Shown here: positions 6,541 through 10,774 of the stretch, one piece after another
Numbering within the stretch: the stretch's first letter is position 1
How the letters are laid out: each line of letters opens with the position of its first letter
Source of the DNA: Candidatus Woesearchaeota archaeon
GTDB taxonomy: Archaea; Nanobdellota; Nanobdellia; Woesearchaeales; WJKV01
Reading direction: 5' to 3'
NCBI GenBank assembly: GCA_019322855.1
Contig: JAHWIA010000022.1
Span: forward strand, 1 to 10,774
Length of the DNA: 10,774 bases
Notes under the pieces: generated by a model
Told to the model about the DNA's origin: nothing
Seen by the model: the letters and a program-made list of their open reading frames with translations, nothing else
Database searches by the model: none
Made by a program: the position numbers and the translations under genes

Positions 6541-8334
6541 TTAATAATTTGCACCGTAATATTTAGTGCCTGGAGTTAGTATCTGCTGCCAATTGTTCTC
6601 GCAAGGGCCTGTTGAATAGCTTTCCATACTCTCTTTCTTGCCTGACTGCTTGCAGCTATAATAGCAGGAACTGATGAATGTCTTTCCTTCTGCGCAAATC
6701 AAGCTGCTAGGTGTTGTTCCTGGCGCCACTCCGCCTTCGTTCATCCAGGAAGGAGGCGTACACATGTAACATTGCGAGCAGCCGCATACAGGCGCACCAA
6801 TAAAATAAGTGGTTCCGCTACAATAAACATCTTCTGTGCAAGTAGTTGGTGTAGGAGCTGGAGCTGGCGTTGAAGGTGTCGGTGCTGGAGGAGTAGGTGC
6901 TGCTTCTGAGCCTGATGAAGTAGAAGATGTAGTCGGACATGTTGCAGGCGGTGTTGTCCATTCTGGATAGTCTGCAGGTATGTCGACACATTCACAGTCC
7001 TGGCCAGCAGTTTGTTTCAGCATTTCTCCTTCTTCGCATTCAAGTGTGCAATCGTCAGAGATGCATGCACAGTATTTTGTGATGAAGTAATCATCAGGAC
7101 ATCTTATGTCGCAACCTTTCATGATGCACATTTTCTCATAAGTGTCCCAGTAGAAGCCTGTAGGACAGCACTGCTGCTTACAGTCTGAGATAAGCTGAAT
7201 TGTTATGTAAGAAACAGGATCCTTTATATTTCCTGCGCAGTCTTCATAATCTATCACTTCTAACTTAAGCTTTAAAGGATAACTTGCCTGTGTTGCAGGA
7301 GCAAGGCATTGCACACCTAAAGTGAAAGGTTCTTTTGCCTGGCCTCCTTTTAGTGTGACGGATTGTGGAAGTTCCATGAACTTGCCGTTCTTTTCAATCG
7401 CAACTTTGAATAAGTCTTCATCTAATTCTATAACAGTAATGTCATAATCTCCTGCGACATATTCATCCGTATCAATACATAATATATCCAGTGTCAAAGG
7501 AATCTCTGTCCATTCTGGAGCCGGTTTTACATTAGTGGTTGGGATTCCGGTCTCTTCTGGGTCACAGATTGTATCGCAAACACCGCCACAGTCAACCCCT
7601 ATTTCACCCTCATCCTTTTCTCCATTTTCACATTTATCATATGAATCCAGGCATTCGCAGGTCGCCAATAAGCCGTCTGCTCTTACATTCTTGTAACCTT
7701 CTGGGCAAGTTTGCCCTGTGATCTCTTCGCATTGCTCTTCTGTGTACGGCGGTTCGTCCGGGTATTCCAATGGGGGCGCCTCCTCTGGTTCCGCTTCTTC
7801 AGGTAATTCTTCAACAGGTTCTTCTGGTGCCTTGCATGTTGTGATACCTTCGACAACAACAGGATACGGTCCTGTATATTTTTCCAGCAAGATATTGCCT
7901 GCTTCGTCTGATTCGTATTTTCCTATCAATAAAGGCTCGCCTTCTGGTCTTTCAACTGTGTACGGACCAGTTTCAGGTTCTAGGCCCACTATCACAGTAT
8001 CTCCTTCATATTCCATATAACAAGGATTCTCAGGTGTTGGTGCGCCTATTACTGCTGCGAAATTAACCTGCGGCACTTCCAGTGCTTTTTTCATGGCATT
8101 TGTCACCATGGGCGTAGATATGACACTGTCATCTTCTGCAATCCTTACCAATCTTGTCAAAGCATAAACCATTGCTGCGGCCTGTCCTGCAGGAGAAGGG
8201 CTTCCTTGGAAAACGAGCCTGTGAAAGGGCTTTTCTTTTGGTCCTGTTTTTGATTCTTGCTGGGCAAGAACTTCAGCAGGAAATATAGAAACAAGCATGA
8301 GCACGATTAGCATAAAGACAAGATATTTTTTCAT
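6541..8334 (-). CDS. Large secreted cysteine-rich protein (597 aa, 36 Cys)
   Basis: Function is unknown. A signal peptide (about 1-25, ending VLAQ) is followed by an N-terminal domain (about 32-100) similar to that of the 266-aa protein encoded upstream. A short two-Cys domain (about 104-166) contains a twice-used TGPY-x-V motif, and a Glu/Pro-rich linker ends near 200. A Cys cluster with one DCGG repeat (235-257) precedes a beta-rich domain (about 270-380, WTEIPLTLDILC...). An EGF/trypsin-inhibitor-like Cys cluster (about 384-450) is followed by a Pro/Thr/Ser linker (466-498). The final Cys-rich domain ends in KYYGANY. There is no C-terminal anchor, so the protein is released or held by partners. 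I choose the second of two adjacent ATGs: GGTGAT touches the first (8335-8337) but leaves 3 nt to the second. Using the first would give 598 aa. The gene has its own promoter and probably its own terminator. Confidence 0.88.
   Translation of the reverse strand: MKKYLVFMLIVLMLVSIFPAEVLAQQESKTGPKEKPFHRLVFQGSPSPAGQAAAMVYALTRLVRIAEDDSVISTPMVTNAMKKALEVPQVNFAAVIGAPTPENPCYMEYEGDTVIVGLEPETGPYTVERPEGEPLLIGKYESDEAGNILLEKYTGPYPVVVEGITTCKAPEEPVEELPEEAEPEEAPPLEYPDEPPYTEEQCEEITGQTCPEGYKNVRADGLLATCECLDSYDKCENGEKDEGEIGVDCGGVCDTICDPEETGIPTTNVKPAPEWTEIPLTLDILCIDTDEYVAGDYDITVIELDEDLFKVAIEKNGKFMELPQSVTLKGGQAKEPFTLGVQCLAPATQASYPLKLKLEVIDYEDCAGNIKDPVSYITIQLISDCKQQCCPTGFYWDTYEKMCIMKGCDIRCPDDYFITKYCACISDDCTLECEEGEMLKQTAGQDCECVDIPADYPEWTTPPATCPTTSSTSSGSEAAPTPPAPTPSTPAPAPTPTTCTEDVYCSGTTYFIGAPVCGCSQCYMCTPPSWMNEGGVAPGTTPSSLICAEGKTFISSCYYSCKQSGKKESMESYSTGPCENNWQQILTPGTKYYGANY
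7564..7632 (-). repeat. Single DCGG cysteine repeat in the 597-aa protein
   Basis: This 23-residue unit (KCENGEKDEGEIGVDCGGVC, then DTIC) has the same spacing as the repeats of the 383-aa and 1245-aa proteins. It is the only one of the four loci of this repeat encoded on the opposite strand. Confidence 0.8.
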
Positions 8335-8337
8335 CAT

Positions 8338-8343
8338 ATCACC
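8338..8343 (-). promoter_or_regulatory. Ribosome binding site GGTGAT before a double ATG
   Basis: The - strand reads GGTGATATGATG. The SD abuts the first ATG and is 3 nt from the second. At the related upstream gene the same SD is 4 nt from its ATG, which favours the second ATG (8332-8334) as the start. Confidence 0.75.
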
Positions 8344-8369
8344 TTAATGAGTGAAACAATAAAATTAGA

Positions 8370-8385
8370 TATTTAAATCTTTCTG
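8370..8385 (-). promoter_or_regulatory. Archaeal BRE/TATA promoter of the 597-aa gene
   Basis: The - strand reads CAGAAAG then ATTTAAATA. With the usual 26-27 nt from TATA centre to start site, transcription would begin near 8347. That gives a 5' leader of about 13 nt containing the GGTGAT. Confidence 0.7.
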
Positions 8386-8398
8386 ATAGAACAATAGT

Positions 8399-8414
8399 AA
8401 AATAAAAAATAAAA
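8399..8414 (-). terminator. T-rich terminator after the 266-aa gene
   Basis: Following the TAA at 8421-8423, the - strand has runs TTTT, TTTTTT and TTTT separated by single A residues. No hairpin is evident, as is usual for archaeal termination. It separates this gene from the promoter at 8370-8385, so the two - strand genes are probably independent transcripts. Confidence 0.6.
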
Positions 8415-8420
8415 CAGAAT

Positions 8421-9221
8421 TTAAGGATCCACTGCGATCAAAGTAGAGACTGTTGGTGTTGTGTATCTCAAGCTTGATCCTGGGCACGCTCCTGGCGGAA
8501 CATTTGTTACTGCTGCAGTCACTGTGAAAGACGTCTCAGGGTATGGTCCTGGTGGATTGAAGTATGCTGTTATTGAAGTCTGTGCCTTTCCTTCTGCATC
8601 TGTATTCTGTGTCTGAGGATTTGGCGTGAATATCAATCCTGGTTCGTCACTTGCCATTGTGAATGTATAAGTGGCTCCGCTGACTGGTGTTCCATCCTCG
8701 CATAGAAGCTCGCCTGATAGAGGAATGCTCACAGGATTTGTAGGATCTTTTCCAACTGTAATCCTTGGAGGTTCTGGCGCTTCTGGCTCTGGTTCCGGTT
8801 CAGGTGCCGGCTCAGGCTCTCTTGGAGTTCCTGGACCTGGACTTGGTCCTGGTTTCTCTGTTGGAGGCAACTCTGTCGGAGGAATTTCTTCTGGCGGGAT
8901 CTCTCCAGGTGGCATTTCTGTTGGAATTCCTTCCTCTTCTGCAATCACTGCTCCGAATACCAAAGTAGGAGCTTGGAATGTGACCTTTGGCAGGATCTTG
9001 CCAACCAAGACTAAAACATTGCCTTCTTCTACTGCAGACCTCTTGTAATCGAAAAACGTAAGGAAGAATAGTGTTGCAGTCCTTGCAGGTTCTGGCTCTC
9101 CAAGTATGAAATAGCCAATATTTGGCATGCCTTCTTCTTTCTCATCTGCCTGAGCTACAACAAAACTAGAACACATGATAATGAATGTCAAAAATATTGT
9201 ACAGATAACCAACCTTCGCAT
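8421..9221 (-). CDS. Secreted protein with Pro/Glu-rich stalk and C-terminal Ig-like domain (266 aa)
   Basis: Function is unknown. A signal peptide (about 1-22, ending VVAQ) is followed by an N-terminal domain (about 33-95) similar in length and pattern to that of the 597-aa protein (APTLVFGAVIAE here, VPQVNFAAVIGA there). A repetitive Pro/Glu stalk (about 97-152) starts as PPxE(I/L)PP units and ends as PEPEPE. The C-terminal domain (about 155-260) has bacterial Ig-like group 1 (Big_1) features: G(T/E)xVSGATYTFT, then TDAEGKAQTSITA. Two Cys in that domain may pair. There is no membrane anchor. A GTG at 9228-9230 would add three residues, but it is part of the GGTGAT SD, so the ATG at 9219-9221 is the start. 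The gene diverges from rtcA. Confidence 0.88.
   Translation of the reverse strand: MRRLVICTIFLTFIIMCSSFVVAQADEKEEGMPNIGYFILGEPEPARTATLFFLTFFDYKRSAVEEGNVLVLVGKILPKVTFQAPTLVFGAVIAEEEGIPTEMPPGEIPPEEIPPTELPPTEKPGPSPGPGTPREPEPAPEPEPEPEAPEPPRITVGKDPTNPVSIPLSGELLCEDGTPVSGATYTFTMASDEPGLIFTPNPQTQNTDAEGKAQTSITAYFNPPGPYPETSFTVTAAVTNVPPGACPGSSLRYTTPTVSTLIAVDP
8770..8936 (-). repeat. Pro/Glu-rich low-complexity stalk region
   Basis: These codons give PPGE/PPEE/PPTE-like units, then PGPSPGPG and PEPAPEPEPEPE. The bias makes long open frames on both strands here, which I regard as shadows. It probably forms an extended stalk lifting the Ig-like domain from the N-terminal domain. Confidence 0.75.
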
Positions 9222-9225
9222 GAAT

Positions 9226-9231
9226 ATCACC
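9226..9231 (-). promoter_or_regulatory. Ribosome binding site GGTGAT deciding the ATG at 9221
   Basis: GGTGAT stands 4 nt before the ATG. It contains the GTG (9228-9230) that would otherwise look like an upstream start codon, so that GTG start is rejected. Confidence 0.8.
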
Positions 9232-9261
9232 TATTAGCTTTTTAATAAGAAAATGATTCTC

Positions 9262-9280
9262 TTATATATAAACATTTCTG
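9262..9280 (-). promoter_or_regulatory. Archaeal BRE/TATA promoter of the 266-aa gene
   Basis: The - strand reads CAGAAATG then TTTATATATAA. The start site is expected near 9242, with a leader of about 20 nt that includes GGTGAT. The BRE side is nearly identical to that of the 597-aa gene (CAGAAA). Confidence 0.7.
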
Positions 9281-9289
9281 GCTATAATA
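9277..9289 (-). promoter_or_regulatory. Promoter-proximal element TATTATAGCCAGA (copy 1)
   Basis: Read on the - strand, this overlaps the BRE of the 266-aa gene. It matches 12 of 13 nt of TATTATAGCAAGA at 9397-9409, which sits at the same place before the rtcA TATA box on the + strand. It could be a shared regulator site or a shared extended BRE. Confidence 0.45.
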
Positions 9290-9300
9290 TGTGCATAGTG

Positions 9301-9316
9301 TGCTTCGCAAGAAGCA
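9301..9316. other. Hairpin TGCTTC-GCAA-GAAGCA
   Basis: This is a perfect 6-bp stem closed by a GCAA (GNRA-type) tetraloop. On the + strand it is followed by GCTTTT. Two more pairs (AG at 9297-9298 with CT at 9318-9319) are possible across a small internal loop. It lies between the divergent start sites, so it would be transcribed only from an additional promoter. Confidence 0.4.
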
Positions 9317-9396
9317 GCTTTTACTGTTTATACGAGTTATTGTTATTAGAATATTACATTAATTGCTACGCTAGACACAATACACATACTGGCTAT

Positions 9397-9409
9397 TATT
9401 ATAGCAAGA
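9397..9409 (+). promoter_or_regulatory. Promoter-proximal element TATTATAGCAAGA (copy 2)
   Basis: This is the second copy of the element at 9277-9289, directly upstream of and touching the rtcA TATA box. Part of it lies in the palindrome GCTAT-TATT-ATAGC (9392-9405), which could bind a dimeric regulator. Confidence 0.45.
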
Positions 9410-9417
9410 TTTATAAT
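9403..9417 (+). promoter_or_regulatory. BRE/TATA promoter of rtcA (leaderless)
   Basis: AGCAAG is followed by ATTTATAAT. The TATA centre is about 27 nt before the ATG at 9440, so transcription should start at or within a base or two of the start codon. No SD precedes the ATG, consistent with a leaderless mRNA. Confidence 0.7.
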
Positions 9418-9439
9418 CGGTCCTGGCTTTTTCCATGAT

Positions 9440-10528
9440 ATGAAATACTTGGATGGAAGTTTTCTGGAAGGGGGGGGACAGATCTGCAGGAATGCACTGG
9501 CCTTGAGCACCTTGACTGGTGAATCGTTTAAGATGGATAAGATCCGTCTAGGCAGGAAACAGCCAGGGCTGAAACAGCAGCATCTTACTGCAATCAATAC
9601 ATTGAAAGAATTGTGCGATGCAAAGACAAATCCTGTTAAAGTAGGAAGTGTCCAGCTGGATTACGAGCCAGGACTGTTGAAGTCAAAATCCATGACAGTA
9701 GACATAAAGACAGCAGGAAGTACTACGCTCTTATTGCAGGCAATATTGCTGCCTTTGAGTTTTGGGAGCAGGTCATGCACTATTTCCTTGATAGGGGGCA
9801 CAGATGCAGCGTGGAGCCAGCCATTTGACTATATGAAAGAAGTTTATTTTCCCCACCTTTACAAGTTTGTGAAAAAACTTGACATCAAATTATTGAGAAG
9901 AGGATATTTTCCAAAAGGAGGGGGGAAGATTGAACTTTCAGTAAGCCCGAAGTTCAAGAGAAAGGATTTTTCAGATTTTTCAGATTTTGTGAAAGAAGTG
10001 CACCAGAATGTTCCTAGGATAGATCTGATGGAAAGAGGGAAAATCATCCAGATAAAAGGAGTTGCTCATTCTGCGCAGGAGCTTGCAAAGAGAGAAGTTG
10101 TAGAAAGGATGGTAGAGAGAGCGAAATTTTCTTTAAAGTCTTTGGATGTTCCTGTAAATATAAGACAGGAGTATAGCCAGACGCATTCTACTGGCTGCGG
10201 CATCACTTTATGGGCGGTCTGTTCCACTGATGAAGATGAATTGAGCATGATCAATCCAGTAAGACTAGGTTCTGACAGTCTTGGCGAACTCAAGAAGAGT
10301 GCAGAGAAAGTAGGAGAAGAAGCTGCATTGAGGATGATGGCACAGTTGAAACTGAATGCGCCTGTTGACAGATATCTTGGAGACGGACTAGTGCCATGGC
10401 TGATGTTCGGAGGCAAGTATAAAGTGACAGAAGTGAGCAAGCATTGCAAAACCAATGTATGGACCACTAATCACTTTGTCAAGAACAAGGTTGAGCTTGA
10501 GGACAATATTGTGAGCTGTGAATTTTGA
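9440..10528 (+). CDS. rtcA: RNA 3'-terminal phosphate cyclase
   Basis: RtcA converts an RNA 3'-phosphate end to a 2',3'-cyclic phosphate using ATP, via a covalent enzyme-AMP on a histidine. In archaea it probably acts in RNA end processing alongside RtcB ligase; it is cytoplasmic. The protein has 362 residues, near or slightly above the usual size of about 340. It shows the family signatures in order: DGSFLEGGGQICR at the N-terminus, GRKQPGLKQQHLTAI (about 38-52), AGSTTLLLQA (about 91-100), GGTDAAWSQPFDY (about 118-130), PKGGGKIE (about 158-165) and a C-terminal VSKHCKTNVW. The His of the last motif, His335, aligns with the catalytic His309 of E. coli RtcA. The ATG at 9440 fits the promoter spacing. 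A nearby ATG at 9435 is out of frame. FSDFSDF near residue 180 comes from a small tandem repeat. The gene has no evident link to the surface-protein genes. Confidence 0.96.
   Translation: MKYLDGSFLEGGGQICRNALALSTLTGESFKMDKIRLGRKQPGLKQQHLTAINTLKELCDAKTNPVKVGSVQLDYEPGLLKSKSMTVDIKTAGSTTLLLQAILLPLSFGSRSCTISLIGGTDAAWSQPFDYMKEVYFPHLYKFVKKLDIKLLRRGYFPKGGGKIELSVSPKFKRKDFSDFSDFVKEVHQNVPRIDLMERGKIIQIKGVAHSAQELAKREVVERMVERAKFSLKSLDVPVNIRQEYSQTHSTGCGITLWAVCSTDEDELSMINPVRLGSDSLGELKKSAEKVGEEAALRMMAQLKLNAPVDRYLGDGLVPWLMFGGKYKVTEVSKHCKTNVWTTNHFVKNKVELEDNIVSCEF
9965..9988 (+). repeat. 9-nt tandem repeat (GATTTTTCA) in rtcA
   Basis: Two full copies and a partial third encode DFSDFSDF. The length is a multiple of three, so the frame is kept. 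It falls in a surface-loop-like segment between conserved RtcA blocks. Confidence 0.75.
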
Positions 10529-10537
10529 TTGAATTCT

Positions 10538-10553
10538 CAGAAAGGTTTATATA
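10538..10553 (+). promoter_or_regulatory. BRE/TATA promoter of the last, partial gene (leaderless)
   Basis: CAGAAAGG is followed by TTTATATA. The TATA centre lies about 26-27 nt before the ATG at 10576, and there is no SD. The mRNA is therefore expected to start at the initiation codon. CAGAAA also precedes the TATA boxes of both - strand secreted-protein genes. Confidence 0.72.
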
Positions 10554-10575
10554 CCAAAATAACACTAGCGTGTGT

Positions 10576-10774
10576 ATGGCAGACAAAGATGGTGTTAGGA
10601 AAGTATTGTTCATCGTAGGATTTCTAGTGTTCGTTTTCATCGCAGTCACTGTATTTAATTTTGCAAGCGGTGGCGGAAGCGAATTGGTTGATGCCACAGG
10701 TTCACAGCTTTATGACCTTCCTACTTCTTTCAGCTCTTATTCATTGATTTATATCTTTATGTTCGTGATTCTGG
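10576..10774 (+). CDS. N-terminal part of a membrane protein (66 codons seen, runs off the window)
   Basis: The frame is open from the ATG at 10576 to the end of the window with no stop. It starts MADKDGVRKVLFIVGFLVFV. A first membrane helix (about 9-29) is followed by a Gly/Ser-rich loop (SGGGSELVDATG) and the start of a second hydrophobic stretch (about 55-66, SYSLIYIFMFVIL). A strong TATA box at leaderless distance supports the start. The family is not recognised from this fragment. The gene is only 47 nt from the rtcA stop but has its own promoter. Confidence 0.7.
   Translation, partial: MADKDGVRKVLFIVGFLVFVFIAVTVFNFASGGGSELVDATGSQLYDLPTSFSSYSLIYIFMFVIL

Larger units (their letters stand above)
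9222..9439. other. Divergent intergenic region (218 bp)
   Basis: It lies between the start codons of the 266-aa gene and rtcA. It holds the two outward promoters, a 13-nt element repeated in inverted orientation next to both TATA boxes, a GNRA-tetraloop hairpin (9301-9316) and a small palindrome (9392-9405). I see no tRNA, no CRISPR repeat and no convincing gene. The open + frame 9253-9438 is Tyr/Cys-rich and runs across both promoters. Confidence 0.75.

Noticed and set aside
8671..9048. 125-codon + frame (Gly/Ser-rich) opposite the 266-aa gene
   Set aside because: The Pro/Glu-rich stalk codons read backwards give Gly/Ser-rich frames. There is no promoter or SD, and the - strand protein has a clear signal peptide and Ig-like domain.
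9228..9230. GTG as start of the 266-aa protein
   Set aside because: It is part of the GGTGAT ribosome binding site. The ATG at 9219-9221 follows at normal distance and gives a normal signal peptide (MRRLVICTIF).
9253..9438. Open + frame of 61 codons filling the divergent intergenic region (also a 49-codon version from the ATG at 9289)
   Set aside because: It spans both promoters and is unusually rich in Tyr, Cys and Leu. It has no SD or sensible leaderless spacing, and it ends 1 nt before rtcA only because the region happens to be open.
9222..9439. Possible tRNA or structured RNA associated with rtcA
   Set aside because: I found no T-loop or acceptor-stem pattern. Only the short hairpin at 9301-9316 stands out.
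9470..9477. Run of eight G in rtcA as a possible phase-variation or frameshift site
   Set aside because: The run encodes the conserved GGG of the EGGGQ motif and the frame is intact. Nothing else suggests switching, though it is a place where sequencing errors may occur.
1..10774. CRISPR array, insertion sequence, or phage genes
   Set aside because: There are no regularly spaced direct repeats with unique spacers, no transposase-like protein, and no terminal inverted repeats flanking a gene.

Overview
The window looks archaeal. Ribosome binding sites are of the GGTGA/GGTGAT type. Purine-rich BRE plus TATA-box promoters lie 26-27 nt before two start codons, which implies leaderless mRNAs. The only recognised household gene is an archaeal-type RNA 3'-terminal phosphate cyclase. 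The moderate AT content, the close packing and the suite of proline-, threonine- and cysteine-rich secreted proteins resemble DPANN archaea (Woesearchaeota/Pacearchaeota-like). That placement is an inference from style, not from a marker gene.

Region 1 (1-6540, + strand) is a compact run of five genes that probably continues an operon entering from the left. It encodes a giant secreted multidomain protein (1245 aa), two paralogous single-pass proteins that share an extracytoplasmic four-cysteine beta domain (159 and 383 aa), a bitopic protein with a very long Lys/Pro-rich cytoplasmic spacer (302 aa), and a 65-aa membrane or secreted peptide. Junctions are 1 nt, 32 nt, 11 nt and a 4-nt ATGA overlap, so the products are probably made together at the membrane.

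Region 2 (6541-9221, - strand) holds two separately promoted secreted proteins: a 597-aa protein with 36 cysteines and a 266-aa protein with a Pro/Glu-rich stalk and an Ig-like domain. They appear to share an N-terminal domain of about 65 residues. The larger one also carries the same DCGG cysteine repeat found in two proteins of the + strand operon, which ties the two regions together. The last + strand gene and the first - strand gene meet stop codon to stop codon with no spacer.

Region 3 (9222-10774) is a 218-bp divergent promoter region, then rtcA (RNA 3'-terminal phosphate cyclase, catalytic His335 present), then the first 66 codons of a membrane protein that runs off the end.

Read as a whole, 6541-9221 and 1-6540 look like a cell-envelope locus. 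Disulfide-rich repeats, Ca-binding, Ig, PKD and FnIII-like modules face outside, and two anchored proteins present helical or basic domains to the cytoplasm. No member has a function I can name. The combination could be a surface attachment or envelope complex, but this is inference. rtcA is probably an unrelated neighbour, although its promoter shares a 13-nt element with the divergent secreted-protein gene.
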